A stretch of 64,000 bases of DNA. It comes from Gigaspora margarita (lineage: Eukaryota > Glomeromycota > Glomeromycetes > Diversisporales > Gigasporaceae). The stretch lies in assembly GCA_009809945.1 (NCBI GenBank), contig WTPW01000980.1:37045-101044 (forward strand), written 5' to 3'. Positions 1-12,927 of the stretch are shown piece by piece. The translations under genes and the position numbers were made by a program. Numbering within the stretch: position 1 is the first letter of the stretch; each line of letters starts with the position of its first letter. The notes beneath the pieces are model-generated. The model did no database searches and was not told where the DNA came from. It saw only the letters and a list, made by a program, of their open reading frames with translations.

Positions 1-629
1 CAAAATTTTACTAATTGATTCTAACAAAGTGCTCTAAGAAAATTTGTTCAGCAATCAAAAATACATATATTATTTTAATTTATAAAAATAGATGTGATAA
101 CTTAGTTTTTAGCAAATTACTATAAAATTTATATGTAATAATCTAACTTTTAGCAAATTTACTTGATTTTAGGGGTAGCAAAAACGCCTAAATTCATGCA
201 GATCAGTTATGACCTCTATGAGAGATGTCCGGGGTCCTAATTTACATATAAAATTTCAATTTTCAAAATGCTAAAACTTCTTACAGTGATGAGATTTTGA
301 AAAGATATTTGGCACATAAGTAGAGCTAATATAGCTCTATAAAGTTACTAGTCAGATTTTTTTAAAACTTCTTGGATAAAAAGTTATAGCCATTTGAAAA
401 ATTAAAACACATCACATGATTGTCAAGTATAGATGTCTTGCACTATAGCAGAGATAACTTATTATCAGGTGTTATTTTTGAAAAAAATTCTCATGCATAT
501 ACTTGCATATTGAGATTTGAACTGAGTTTGTACATGTACATTCAGTATATGCATTATTAAAATACTACATTTGGCAAATATATACCAGTATGTATGTATG
601 CTATATACATACTTGTAATTTCTTAATTT

Positions 630-890
630 CAATTTTTAAACATTTTTTTTAATAAATTGTTTTTTTTTTTAAATTGTTTTATTATTTATTTGTTTTTTTC
701 AGTTTTAAATTTTTTTTTTTGTTTTTAAATTTTTTCTGTTTTTAAAATTTTTTTTTGGGTTTAAATTTTTTTCATTTTTAAATTTTTCTTTTAACACTTG
801 TTTATTTATTTTTTTTTTATTTTTCAGTTTGAACGTACTTTTTTTTAATTTTTTTATTATTTATTTTTTTTGCTATCCCCATTTTTGTTA
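630..890 (+). repeat. T-rich low-complexity tract
   Basis: Long T runs interspersed with TTTAAATTTTT and TTTTCAGTTTT. No gene. The region 181-630 before it is anonymous AT-rich DNA. Confidence 0.85.
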
Positions 891-903
891 ATGCCACTCC
901 TAT

Positions 904-2524
904 CTGGCCTCTGACCCTTTCGACCCAGTTATGTACAACATAGTACAAACAGAGATCACATAACTTTCAATCCTTGCATTTTGGCCAATAGTTAGGTAAA
1001 TAAAATCATGGTCACGTGACTGCATAACAATAATAACCAATCAAGATTTGAACCTGAAGTAGGTTCAAATTAAACCACTATCTCATATCAATAATAGCTA
1101 CTATATAGTAAAGTCCAAATTTTACTATGCAAATCAATTATCATTGCTTAAGTAAACTTATTTGAGAGATCAAAATACATATATAATAAAATATTTAGCA
1201 AGATTGGTGAACATTTTATTATTTGATTTTTAACTTTTACGCTTGATGAAAAAACTAAAATTTTTTAAAAAATTATATTTGACGAATGTAAAAATTAAAA
1301 GCTAAATAATAACAACTTCTCTAATTTGTATAAAATTTGGTAAAATATGCATTTTGATCTTCTAAACATATTTACTTAAGCACGCATAATTGATTTATAT
1401 AGTAAAATTTGGACTTAACTATGTAGCGACTACTTGCGATCACTAAAAGACCTTTTTTTATTAAACCAGAAATTAGTTCATTTTGAACCAAATGGTTAAA
1501 ATGAACCCAAAGTGGCTCAATTTGAACCAAGTTCTGGTTCAAACAAATCCAACTTGTTCAATTTGAATAACTTTGGGTTCATTTGAACCAGAACTTGGTT
1601 CAAATTGAGCCATTTTGGGTTCATTTTAACTAGAACTTGGTTCAATAAAAAGAAGTTTTTTAGCGATCACAAGTAGTTACTACATAGTAAAGTCCAAATT
1701 TTACTATTTAAATCGATCATACATGCTTTAGTAAATATGTTTAGAAGATCAAAATGCATATTATACCAAATTTTTATACAAATTGGAGAAGTTTTTATTA
1801 TTTAGCTTTTAATTTTTACATTTGTCAAATATAATTTTTTAAAAAATTTTAGTTTTTTCATCAAGCGTAAAAGTTAAAAATCAAATAATAAAATGTTCAC
1901 CAATCTTGCTAAATATTTTATTTTATATGTATTTTGATCTCCCAAATAAGTTTACTTAAGCAATGATAATTGATTTGCATAGTAGAATTTGGACTTTACT
2001 ATGTAGTGACTATTTTCGATTGTGAGGTAATAGTAGTTTAATTTGAACCTACTTTAAGTTCAAATCTTGATTGGTTATTATTGTTATGCGGATCACATAA
2101 CTATAATTTTGTGTAATCTAACTATTGGCCAAAATTAGAGTGTCCAGGATTATGCGATGTAATATTATGCGCACAATTGACCATTTTTTCGCATCGCATA
2201 TGCTTCACATAATTAAGAAAAAATGGCATAAAGCACGTAAGTGAGATTTGATTGGTGGAAGAATGTGTTTTGATGAAGTGTGAATTCTGAAAACTTCTGC
2301 AAAAAAGTTCAAAATATTCCAAAAAGTTGGCATAATTGACAAAAACTAATTAAGAAAATGCATAATTCACATCCATCGCATAATTGACCTTGGTGAAATC
2401 GCATAATTTACCCAATCGCATCACATAATTCTGAACACCTTAGCCAAAATGCAAGGATCTGAAAGTCACATGATCTCTGTTTGTACCATATCTCACGTGA
2501 CTGGGTCAGAAAGGTCAGGGCCGC
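904..2524. mobile_element. Large palindromic (foldback) element, ~1.3 kb before insertion
   Basis: The arms match over their whole length. GGCCTCTGACCC...GACCCAGT on the left answers ACTGGGTCAGAAAGGTCAGG on the right, and both contain TTTACTATG/CATAGTAAA blocks and CGCTTGATGAAAAAAC or its complement. The centre near 1555 is itself a palindrome of GGTTCAAATTGA words. The right arm is interrupted by the MITE at 2136-2442. No coding potential. The class is unknown; no clear target duplication. Confidence 0.75.
2136..2442. mobile_element. 307-bp hAT-type MITE nested in a palindrome
   Basis: It begins TAGAGTGTCCAGGATTATGC and ends ATAATTCTGAACACCTTA, flanked by the 8-bp duplication GCCAAAAT (2128-2135 and 2443-2450). 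The opposite arm of the surrounding palindrome (reading the complement of CTATTGGCCAAAATGC) shows the empty site, which confirms the insertion. Confidence 0.85.
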
Positions 2525-2565
2525 AAATCTTACGTTTTTGATACTCTTGCACTTACTTATTTGAT

Positions 2566-3566
2566 ACTGATCAACATGAAAATCCTAGTAAAAATAAGAA
2601 TTTTCAAAACTTTGAACGAAGATATCTTGGCAACCATAAGACCAAATTTGGTAAACTTTTTTTATTTGAATTCTATGGCTTCATAGAATTCAAATAAAAA
2701 AAAATTCATTGAATTTAGTCAAGTAGTTGTCAAGTTATCTTCGCTCAAAGTCAAAGAAAATCAAAACGCCTATCAAAATAGAAGCTGTGCCAAATTTTTT
2801 ATCTAACTTTGAGCGAAGATACCTCAACAACCATCTGACCAAATTTGATAAAACTTTTTTTTTGAATTCTATAGCTTCATATAATTCAAATAAAAAAATT
2901 TTTATCATATTTAGTCAAGTGGTTGTCAAAATATCTTCGCTCAAAGTCAAAACTATCAAAATAAAAGCTGTGCCAAATTTTTTTCTAAATTTGAGCAAAG
3001 ATATCTTGATGACCGTCTAACCAAATTCAATAAAACTTTTTTTATATGAATTTATAAAGCCATAAAATTCAAATAAAAAAGTTTTATCGAATTTGATTAG
3101 ATGGTCGTCAAAACATCTTCGCTCAAATTTAGAAAAAAATTTGATGCAGCTTCTATTTTGATTGTTGTTTTGATTTTTTTCTAACTTTGAGTTAAGATAT
3201 CTTGACAACCACTTGACTAAATATGATAAAATTTTTTTTATTTGAATTATATAAGCTATAGAATTCAAAAAAAAAGTTTTATCAAATTTGATCAGATGGT
3301 TATCAAGGTATCTTCGCTTAAAGTTAGATTAAAAATTTGGCGCAGCTTCTATTTTGATAGGCGTTTTGATTTTCTCTAACTTTGAGTGAAGATAACTCGA
3401 TAACCACTTGACTAAATTCGATGAATTTTTTTTATTTGAATTCTATGAAGCCATAGAATTCAAATAAAAAAGTTTTACCAAATTTGGTCTTATGGTTACC
3501 AAGATATCTTCACTCAAAGTTTTGAAAATTCTTATTTTTACTAAGAATTTTTATGTTGATCAGGAA
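2566..3566. mobile_element. 1-kb palindrome built of GAGCGAAGATA units
   Basis: GATCAACATGAAAATCC near the left end answers ATTTTTATGTTGATC near the right end, and the arms pair to a centre near 3060. Each arm is itself a chain of short palindromic units: CTTTGAGCGAAGATA, CCAAATTTGATAAAAC, TTTGAATTCTATGG and their complements. The same unit builds 17548-20851. Short ORFs here only reflect the repeat. Confidence 0.75.
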
Positions 3567-3842
3567 ATGTTTTTTTTATTCGCCTCCTTTGCTCTATGTA
3601 ATCGCGAAATAAAATTTTAAGTTAATATGTAGGTTGAGAAACATCATTGCTTCAAAGTTTATAGTAATTTTATATGTAATTCTTTAAAATTTCATATAGA
3701 TAAAATTTACATTTAATATTGTATAACAAATCAGATGACTGATATGTTTCATCTTGTCATTAACAAAATGTTGAAAATATATAGTTGTATTAAGTTATGT
3801 AATTTATAGCAGGTATTACTAATCTAGATATAGAGAGCAAAT

Positions 3843-4567
3843 CAGGGATAGTAAATAATCTGGTCATTTGCTAATTTTTCAAATGATCTCAGATGACCCC
3901 AAAATGACTATTTATTTGAGGTTATTCAAATTTTGGATCATTTGGAAATAACTTGTGACCAAATGACTATGGTCATTTTTAAATAACTGGGGTTATTAGG
4001 TCATTTTGCATAGAGTTGACATTCTACCAATTATGAAAACTTGTATCATGCATATTTTGGATAATATATATGTTTGTATTATTTTTAATTCATGTTAATT
4101 ATTAATTAACATAGCATTTGTAAATTCAGAAATAATTTATATTATTTTGTAATCAGCAAATTATTATTCACAAACTTTTTTTTAAAAAAAGTAAATACAT
4201 TATTTTTTGTCTACTATTTTTTTTAATTACTTTTACCTGCTCTTATGATTCAATTGGAATATTACTTTAAAATAGGTATAGAAATGATCTAGTCATTTAG
4301 CCAAAATACAAATAACAATTATTTATCAAATGATAACTGGTTATTTGGAGTTATTGGTTATTTATTATATATAATAATTTTATTGGATGTATCTAGTGAC
4401 ATTTATTTTACAGAGAACTTTAATCAATTTTGATTGGCTAAAAGTAGTAGATAATCAATTAACTAGAGTTAAATAACCTTTTAAGTCATTTGGGCTATGA
4501 AATAACCAATGACTAGTTATTTGTTATTTGAGTTATTTGGGTAATTTAAAGTTACTTACTATTCTTG
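3843..4567. mobile_element. Degenerate hAT-type element of the AATGACC family
   Basis: CAGGGATAGTAAATAATCTG at the left is answered by AGTTACTTACTATTCTTG at the right, and the interior is a self-complementary run of GGTCATTT/AAATGACC words. The flanks GAGCAAAT and GGGCACAT agree at 6 of 8 positions, like a worn duplication. A better copy is at 30503-31349; a right-end fragment is at about 6100-6206. Confidence 0.65.
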
Positions 4568-4590
4568 GGGCACATTATTTGAAGATGTGT

Positions 4591-4653
4591 CAGGGCATTA
4601 TTTCAAAACTATACATACTATTTTAAGGGTATAATTGTCTAATTAATGCCCTG
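4591..4653. mobile_element. Very short inverted-repeat element
   Basis: CAGGGCATTA and TAATGCCCTG enclose about 43 bp. The CAGGG end is hAT-like, but no 8-bp duplication is visible and the element is tiny. Confidence 0.3.
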
Positions 4654-4733
4654 GGCTGCTATTTTGTAAAAATATAGTAATTTTTTATTTTAATTTTTTT
4701 TATTTTAAATTAAATTTTTTTATTTTGTTTGAT

Positions 4734-5622
4734 GGTCCACTAGTAACAGGTGCATGACCATAGTGTAATGTAATGCAAATTACTATATAAATTACTTATA
4801 GAAGAATACCATGATTATCCAAGTAAAAATATTTTTTTACTAAACTAATAGCCAATGCTCACTAATTGAAAGCTGTAGAGCTTGTTAAAATACATCTTAT
4901 GGTATTTTGATCATTAAAATCAGCCTAGTAGATACAGAGATATTGTCAAAAAATAATTGGTCGACTATGTGTAAACAAACATTTGGTTACATAAACTTTA
5001 TATAGTTAGCTAATCATTGTTTGATGATAACTCAGCATCTACTGTGCCAATTTTAATGATTTCACCTCCTTTAGATTCGTTATAATGAGCTCTACAACTT
5101 TCATTTAGTGGGCATTGGCTGTTAAGTTAGTAAAAACATATTTTTCCTTGGGTAATTGTGGTATTTCTGCTATAATAATCTATATTATAGGTAGAAATAC
5201 CACAATCACCCAGGAAAAATTATTTTTTACTAACTTAACAGCCAATGCCCACTAATTGAAAGTTGTAGAGCTTATTATGACGAATCTTAAAAAGGTAAGA
5301 TTATTAAAATTGGCCTAGTAGATGCTGAGTTATCATTGAAAATGATTGGCTAACTATATAAAATTTTATGTGAATTTTACATAGTTAGCCAATTATTTTT
5401 TGACAATATCTCCATATCTACTAGGCTGATTTTAATAATCTAACTATTGTTAAATGTGCTTGATAAGCTCTACAACTTTCAATTAGTGAATATTAGCCAT
5501 CAACTTAATAAAAAATAATTTTTCTTGGGTGGGTGATCATGGCATTTCATTAATAAGTGATTTATATAGTAATTTGTATTATGTTACGCTATGATCATGC
5601 ACCTGTTAACTAGCAGATTACC
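4734..5622. mobile_element. ~0.9-kb foldback element
   Basis: AACAGGTGCATGACCATAG on the left is complementary to CTATGATCATGCACCTGTTA on the right. Pairing continues through CCAATGCCCACTAATTGAAA and CTACAACTTTCAATTAG to a centre near 5185. Within each arm, CTGAGTTATC/GATAACTCAG words form a second level of symmetry. Flanks on both sides are T-rich TTTTATTTTAAATT. No ORF. Confidence 0.75.
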
Positions 5623-6099
5623 AATTAAATTAATTTTTTTTATTTTAAATTAATTTTTTTATTTTAAATCATTTTTTTTATTTCAAATTATTTTTTATTT
5701 TATATTTGCTGTATAATCATAAATAATTCATAGAGAGTTATTTCGAATTTTGGTCTAAATTAAGTTTAATTTAGGCAGAATTCCTATTGTATTGTTTTGC
5801 AATTATATAGTATTTTTATTATTTTTAATTTTTACTTTTTTTTATATGTTTATTTTGCCAAAAGACATTAAAGATAAAGAAAAAAAGGATGATGTTAACC
5901 AAAAAATTAACTTCAAACAACCCTACTAAAATCAACTAAACTACTCTAAAAATAAAAAGACTTTGTTAAGGTATAAATAGACTTGGTATGAGTAATTAGG
6001 GTAAAATAGAGCTTTAGATTATATTATAAGGCTCTAATATAAAGCCATGAACTAGAATTGATAATTTAATTAAGTTTTAATTAATTGTTATTTCTACCA

Positions 6100-6206
6100 A
6101 TAAAATTCAAATGACCCAATAGATTATTTCATTCTTGAAATGATCCAATAACCAGTCATTAGTTATTTGAGTTATTTGGATCATTTTAGGTTATTTGCTA
6201 TTACTC
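6100..6206. mobile_element. Right-end fragment of the AATGACC family
   Basis: AAATGACCCAATAGATT to GGTTATTTGCTATTACTC follows the right end of the 30503-31349 element (CCAATGACTAGTCATTTG...GCCATCACTG). No matching left end lies nearby, so this is a truncated relic. Confidence 0.5.
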
Positions 6207-6209
6207 ATT

Positions 6210-8250
6210 CAAAGCCCAGATTAGTGTATTAAATTCAAGCCAGTTGCTTTTTTATTATTCATTCAAAATGGTCATTCTGTGATTCAAAGAATCACAGTGT
6301 AATCCTTTTACCTGCTACTAATTAGTTGTCAGTGAAATGTTGTATCTACAAGGTAAGTATTAATAAAGTGAGCAGGGCTGTTTAAAAAGATAGCAAACTT
6401 ATAAAAAAAAACATTTAAATACCTAAAATCTTTGTTGAAACATTGCTAAAAATTAAAAATTAACAATATATATTGTAATACTAAATGTTAAAAAATAAAA
6501 CAATCAAAAAAAAACAAAATCTAATACAGTATTTATTTATATACAGATCAAATATAAATATTTTTTACTCAATGGTCAAATAATTGGCCATTTTATATTT
6601 GTTAAAAATATTAATAATTGTACAAAATAATAAACCAAAACTATAATTGTATAGAAATTAGGCCATGTAAAGTTGATTTTTCAGTTTGTATTATATGGAA
6701 TCTAAAAACTTGGATTAATCAATCAGATTTTTTTAATTTACTATAAATAAAATAATGTTATATCTAAGGCTACTTCAATAAAAAAAGTCAATCAATGTTC
6801 ATGTTTTTTTCATAAATATTACATATTCACAGAATTTATAATATTAAATTATGGTAATTATTTGGTCTATCAAGATTTGTCAATTGTTAGTCCTATTGGA
6901 TGATTGAACAATTACATAAAATTAAAGTCTCTATCAAAAGATAATAGCAAAAAAAAATTAATGCAAATAAAAAATCAACTTTGGGTGGCCTTATTGAATG
7001 ACTTAGACAGTGCACTCATAAAAATTATTCATCTTTCTATAATTTTTACTAAAAATAAGCAGATGTAGATTGGGTTAGGATAAGGTTAAAGTTAGAGTTA
7101 GAATAATAAAATCTCTATTGGTAAAATTTCGCAAAGAGTATTTTTAATTAGACTTAGGAAATGGTTTTTTAATTAAAATTTTATGTTATTTCTGTTATTT
7201 TGTAAAAAATAGTTTTGCTTTGATTGTTTATATTACATCTGATCTTGAAATTTAATTGGTCAAAAATTACAAAAGAGAACAACTTTCATAAATGTGCTAA
7301 GGGTTTTTATAAAATTATTAAAATCATTAAGAATGTGCATATAAGTGCCCAGAACTATATAATTATTAAAAATCTTGTTTATAGTACTTGTCAGTTCATA
7401 ATCCCAATTTTTCATATAATATTATATTCTAAATTCTTTGGATAATCAGTTTCTATACAGTTTTCACACAGTAATTCATATTACTCATATTTGCCTGCAT
7501 ATAATAATTCATATTTTGGTGCATGCTTCTCATACCAATTTTTTATAAGAACCTACATAGTAGGTTCCAAAAATCACAATTTGCCTATCCATACTTATAA
7601 CAAAAATTTATAAATAATTATTTACATTAATTATTCATATAAAATGCAGCATTTAATAGCTTTGTTCAATTTTTCCAAATATCTTACTCACATAATAAAC
7701 AAATAAAAATACTAATTTTGTACGCAAAATACTATAAAAAAAGCAACAGATAAATATTGGCATGAAAATAAAGTGTGAATATTTGGCTAGACTAAGTTAA
7801 TTTTTTATTTTGCATTATATGGAATCTGAAAACATAGGCATATCAGTCAGATTTTTTTTAATAAATAAAATAATGTTCATATCTAAGGTTATTCAAAGTT
7901 AATTTTTTATTTTGTACAACAAAGAATCAAAAAAATTGGGCCAGCAATTATATTTTTCTGTCATTCTATCAGACAATAATAGGAAATTAAGGTCTCTATT
8001 AGATGATATTGCATGCAAATAGAAAAAAAATAAATGTCAAGAATCTAACAAATTAGTACAATTAGGATCTAAAAAATTTTTTTTGAAAAATTAAAAAATA
8101 TAGATTAGCTAGTAATAAAAATAAAAAGTCAATATTGCATGAACTTAGACTTAAAATGAGAAACCTTATTTCTTGGCAATATCCAGGCTCTAATAGCTTG
8201 TTTTTATTGTTCCAAATTTATATTATTATTATATATTCAAAAATCTCACT
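6210..8250. other. Anonymous AT-rich DNA
   Basis: No gene or well-bounded element. Two related passages (ATCAGTCAGATTTTTTTTA near 7843 and AATCAATCAGATTTTTTTAA near 6717, each followed by AATAATGTT and ATATCTAAGG) indicate a diverged duplication of about 300 bp. Confidence 0.4.
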
Positions 8251-8254
8251 AACT

Positions 8255-8509
8255 ATATATGGGCTAGGTGCGAGAAATCGACAAAACAAAGGATCTTTGG
8301 AAAATCAATTTTTATATTATAAAATTTTATAATAAATCATAAAAAAATACAAACTTTAAAGAGCTATACTACAAAATTTTATTAATACAACTGGCTTTGT
8401 GTTTTATGTGAAAAGTGGTCCTGATCTTATTCTAAATTGATTTGTATAAAAAAAAATTTTTTGAATATTTGTCGATTTCCCTCTTTTCTGTAGCACTCAG
8501 CCCATATAT
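8255..8509. mobile_element. Short TIR element, ~255 bp
   Basis: TATATATGGGCTAGGTGC and GAAATCGACAAA at the left answer TTTGTCGATTTCC and GCACTCAGCCCATATATG at the right. The interior is AT-rich. The small ORFs that cross it are not credible genes. Confidence 0.55.
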
Positions 8510-8595
8510 GCTTATATTTGTTAACTATAAACAATCTCAAAATGTTTTGATACTCTCTATCAATTTTCTAATAATAAATATTGATATTATATTCA

Positions 8596-8809
8596 TTATA
8601 GCTGATTTGAAAATTAGTGGACATGTATTAATTTTGTGGGATCATCAGCAAATTTTAGTAATTGTTTTTTAGTAATAAAAGTATAGTTTTCAATAATATA
8701 ATTTTGGATAGTTCAAAACATATCATAATAATATATCAGCTAAAAATTATATTATCAAAAAATAATTATCAAAATTTGGATGATCCTACTAATTTTCAGA
8801 ATAGCTATA
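8596..8809. mobile_element. TTACAGCTG-family MITE, worn copy
   Basis: TTATAGCTGATTTGAAAATT at the left is answered by AATTTTCAGAATAGCTATA at the right, with AGTATAGTTTTC and TTTTGGATAGTTC inside. It belongs to the family best seen at 22176-22714 and 21815-22052. Confidence 0.6.
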
Positions 8810-8892
8810 TTATTATTAAAATAAACATTTTTATACTTGTTTTGGGAATTAGAACAAAAAAATTGGGGTTTTTGATAATATTTGGTTGGTAA

Positions 8893-9960
8893 ACCAAAAA
8901 TTTAACTTTATGTTGCCTAAAAGAGATATTAGTAATTTATATACTAAAGTAGTAATAGAAGATTTAATAACTTTAAAAGATATAATAGCAATATGATCTA
9001 TTGTTCTTTATAATTAATTTGAAGTATAAAATAAAGCCCTTGTTCTCTAGAGAAAAATTATTGTTCATGATTCTCAATAATTATTTTTCTGTTATCCCTA
9101 CATTCACTAAATAAACTAATAATCTAAATCAAGTGGCATAGCAGTACAATCTTTGTCATTATTTATTGTACATATAATATTAATATTACTTTATCTGGCT
9201 GTTTTTCAATATACTAAGATTGCTATAGTTGTTGTTTTCAGTGTTCTAATGCACTGTAGATACAGTAGTTGTTTGTGATAAGAAGTTTCCCAAAGTATCA
9301 ATGACCAAAGCTTTGATTTATCTATTTACCAAATATAACACACCTCATTTGATATGGTTGTTCAGATTTTGTTGGTTTGGTTTGGTTGGATTTAGGTTGT
9401 CCTAGAAGAGCCTGAAATGCTAGTATCATTATATAAGCATATAAGATAGTAAATAAATAATTTATCTAAACTTTTTTGGTTTCTGGTTTTAGCACAACTC
9501 TATTGAAGCTATCTTATTAAATGTATTAGATATGTTTACTATACTGAACTGTACTAACTATAACTAGAAAAGTTGTAAGTTTTAATCTAATTTGCTAATT
9601 GCTCTTTCATAACATATGTATATTGTAGGGTAGCAATTAGTCTTGGCAGACAAAACTAATTTAAGAAATAGTAAAAAATGAAACCAAGTAAAATTTGGCA
9701 AAAACCTATAAAGTTAAAACCCTTGTAGAATATCAAAATTTAGTAATATCACCCAAGACTTTAGAAAGACTTAGTCATATTAGTAAATTAAACTATTTTG
9801 TATATAGCATATTTAAGAATATAAACAAAGTAATAATTTTGATTTGTATTCTAGTACTAGTAAAAAAAAAAGAACTTTTCACTTTTGAAACATCATAGTA
9901 AATAAATTTAGGCTTGAAAATTCAAAATTTAAATATTGCTTTTTTTTAAGTAAAGCTTTC
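8893..9960. other. Anonymous AT-rich DNA
   Basis: No gene or element with recognisable ends. Open frames are short and Ile/Lys-rich. Confidence 0.3.
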
Positions 9961-9966
9961 TATGTA

Positions 9967-10153
9967 TTATACTAATTTGAAAATTAGTAAAACACTTGTA
10001 TAAATTATTTAACTTTTCAGAAATCGCATCACCATTATTGGGAAGACTGTAATATGGTTTTCAAAGAATTAGATCATTCATATAATAAACCTAAAAGGTT
10101 TTAAAAACAAGAAAATTTTTTAAATATCTTACTAATTTTCAAATCAGCTGTAA
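9967..10153. mobile_element. TTACAGCTG-family MITE
   Basis: TTATACTAATTTGAAAATTA at the left is answered by CTAATTTTCAAATCAGCTG at the right. The interior differs from other copies (AAAACCTTTTAGG-like words). The target duplication is not clear. Confidence 0.5.
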
Positions 10154-10410
10154 TATTTATTTGATAAATATATATTGCATAGTACAATACTCTTATTTAT
10201 CACACATCAATTTGATTGGCTAGTTTTATTATTCATTATTATATGATTTTTCTAAAAATTTTTAAAATTAGAATTAGCTGAAGATAGATTTAAAATATAG
10301 TTTTTAGCAGTTATATGCAAAATTTTATATTGAACATTTTTGCTTAAAGCTGATTGGAAAATTAGTAGAACACATGATTAATGAATGGCACTATAATTCA
10401 AACTGCAAGA

Positions 10411-10640
10411 TGTAATAATGTAATTACTATTTATTACAAAAAGTAGTAATTGTAATAATATTTATTACATGTAATAAATCTTATTACATGTAATAAGTAA
10501 TAATTATTATTACATGTAATAATTATTATTACAAGTAATAATTATTTTTACAAGTAATAATTATTATTACAAGTAATAAGTTTTATTATGTAATAATTAT
10601 TATTATATTATATAATTATAATATAGTAATAAACCAAGAT
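10411..10640 (+). repeat. Microsatellite array of TTACATGTAATAA
   Basis: Self-complementary words TTACATGTAATAA and TTACAAGTAATAATTA repeat about a dozen times. The same words fill the element at 19187-19940, so this may be the core of a decayed relative. No intact ends were found. Confidence 0.7.
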
Positions 10641-10786
10641 AAAGCTACAGTATTTATTTAAATATATAATATACTTTAATAGATATAAAAAATAATTTAA
10701 TAAATATAATTAATTTAAAATTATTTTATATAAATAAAACAAGTAAAACTAATATATTATAATAATTAAGTTATTTTTTAAATTAA

Positions 10787-11898
10787 TGGATAGCAGCACA
10801 CCCTTTGTACTACTGGTAGTACAGTTTTAAAAACTCATAAAAAATCTAAAAAATTATAAAAAATAACTCTTTTAATTAAACCTTATTTTAAAATTTCTAA
10901 CATACTACCTATAGTACACTTTTTAAAATCTCATATATTACAAATTATTAATAAAATTTATAATTTAAAAGTTTTATTATATAAAAAAAATATACAAAAT
11001 TTATTATTATTAAAAATTATTATTATTTATATTGTAAAAATATNATTTGTTCTTATAAGCTTTTAATTGCAAATCATTACTATAAAAAGTAGTTAAAGTT
11101 TATTAAAGTTTAAAAAAAATTTAAAAATTTTTTATTAAATGATTTGTTTTAAATTTTTAATAAAAGTTGTAAAAAACTTAGTAGTTTATCAAAATTAATT
11201 AAAATTTTAATATTTAAACCAATATATTTTAAGTAGTATAAGTTTAAAATTTTAAAAATAACTCATATTTTTTATATAGTAAATTACATGTATTTATTTC
11301 TAAAATTGCTAATAACTTTTAATAGATTGATCTATTTTGAATAATTTAATTACCAGAATGTTTGTCTTAATAAAACAATTCTAACAAATCTGAAATCATT
11401 AAAATCTAATTACAGAATCCAAAGATAATTTAAATTTTATATAGTTTTAATAGTGTTTTTAGAAATATTTTTAATATTAACCTATAATCTATTCTAAATA
11501 ATTTAATTATTATAATTTAAATTATTTTAAAATCCTGTGATTAGATTTTAATGATTTTGGGCTTGTTAGAATTATCTAATTAAGATGAACATTTTGGTAG
11601 TTAAATTATTTAAAATGGATAAATAGATTAAAAGTTATTAGCAATTTTGTAAAAAAGTCCAAATTTACTATATAAAAACTAGGTTTTGCTAAAAATTCTA
11701 GATAAAAAAAAGTTTTTACAAAATTCTAAAAAATATTTAGAGCCATTAAAATCTTTATTATGTAATTGCATAGACTTAATATACTTTAAAAAAATATTTA
11801 AAAAGGTATTTAATTTTTTAAATTTGTAGTTATTTGCTTCCAAAAACTGTCACAATGTAGTACAATGTACTACCAGTAGTATGGCGTGCTGCTATCCA
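10787..11898. mobile_element. 1.1-kb foldback element
   Basis: TGGATAGCAGCACACC at the left answers GGCGTGCTGCTATCCA at the right, followed inward by GTACTACTGGTAGTAC and its complement. The interior shows further mirrored words (TTAATAGATTGATCTATTTT against TGGATAAATAGATTAAAAG). It contains one ambiguous base at 11044. Flanks are AT-rich and do not resolve a target duplication. Confidence 0.7.
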
Positions 11899-12144
11899 TT
11901 AAAATTAAAACAAATTTAAAAAAATTAATTATATTTAATAAAATATATTATTATATAATAAAATATATTAATATATAAATACAAGTTTACTAAAATGCAT
12001 TTATGGTGTTGAATACTATAAGTACTATTTCTCAAAAATGTACTAAGTAAATAGAATTGGGTACTCTAAGTAAAATTGTTCAGGACCTCTAAAAACCTTA
12101 TTAAAACTAAAATTAGAACCTTATATATAATTTATATTATAGTA

Positions 12145-12341
12145 CAGTCGACCTCCTATAAGATCACACGTTTTTTGATTTAAGAACTTTTTTTAAAATG
12201 TGCTTATTAAAGTAACTGTGCTTTTATAGAGGTATTTTTTTATATGTTTTATAGTAAATTAACTTTAACAAAAATGTGATATAGAGAGGGGTTTTTATAT
12301 GATGTGATTATAGAGGAGGTGATCTTATAGGAGGTCAACTG
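12145..12341. mobile_element. 197-bp pogo/mariner-like MITE
   Basis: CAGTCGACCTCCTATAAG and CTTATAGGAGGTCAACTG are near-perfect inverted repeats flanked by TA. Internally, GTGCTTTTATAGAGG and ATTATAGAGGAGG repeat the terminal motif. Short CAGT ends and TA flanks fit the pogo/Tigger group. Confidence 0.8.
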
Positions 12342-12505
12342 TATATATAATTACTCTTTATTCCAAAAATGCATTCTAACACTAATTTTATTAGTAAAAA
12401 TTATATATAGTATTCAACACTATAGGTGCATTTTATAATTATTATAAACAATATTATTACATATAATAAATAATATTATATATAATAATATTATTGCAAT
12501 AATTT

Positions 12506-12692
12506 TTTAGTAATAAAAGTATAGTTTTCAATAATAAATTTTTAACTCATACAAAATATACTACAATAATATATTAGCTCAAAATTATATTATCAAAAAA
12601 CTATACTTTTATTACCAAAAACAATTATTGAAATTTAGATGATTATGACAAAATCTATTATATGTCCTACTAATTCTCAAATTAGCTATAAA
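12506..12692. mobile_element. Left-truncated TTACAGCTG-family MITE
   Basis: The interior (AGTATAGTTTTCAATAATA, then AAAACTATACTTTTATTACC) and right end (CTACTAATTCTCAAATTAGC) are present, but the left TTACAGCTG end is absent. It serves as the uninterrupted comparator for the nested copy at 12775-13822. Confidence 0.55.
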
Positions 12693-12927
12693 AACAAAAG
12701 AATAGTTATTATAGTAAAAGTTTAAGATATTTGTTTTTTTCATTTTTTCTATTATTTTTTAATAATTGCTCTAATTACAGCTAATTTGAAAATTGGTAAG
12801 ACATATGATGAATTTTGTAATAATTGTTAAATAATTATAGTTTTTGATAATATAAGTTTTAGCTGGTACAAAAATATTACAATAATATATCTGCCAAAAA
12901 TTATATTATTAAAAAACTATACTGTTA

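Noticed and set aside
2727..3268. Open frames of 83-97 codons on both strands
   Set aside because: They lie within the 2566-3566 palindrome and are mirror-image translations of the repeat, rich in Lys, Ile and Phe.
7224..9898. Several plus-strand frames of 65-76 codons
   Set aside because: AT-rich, low complexity, no motif, several crossing transposon ends.
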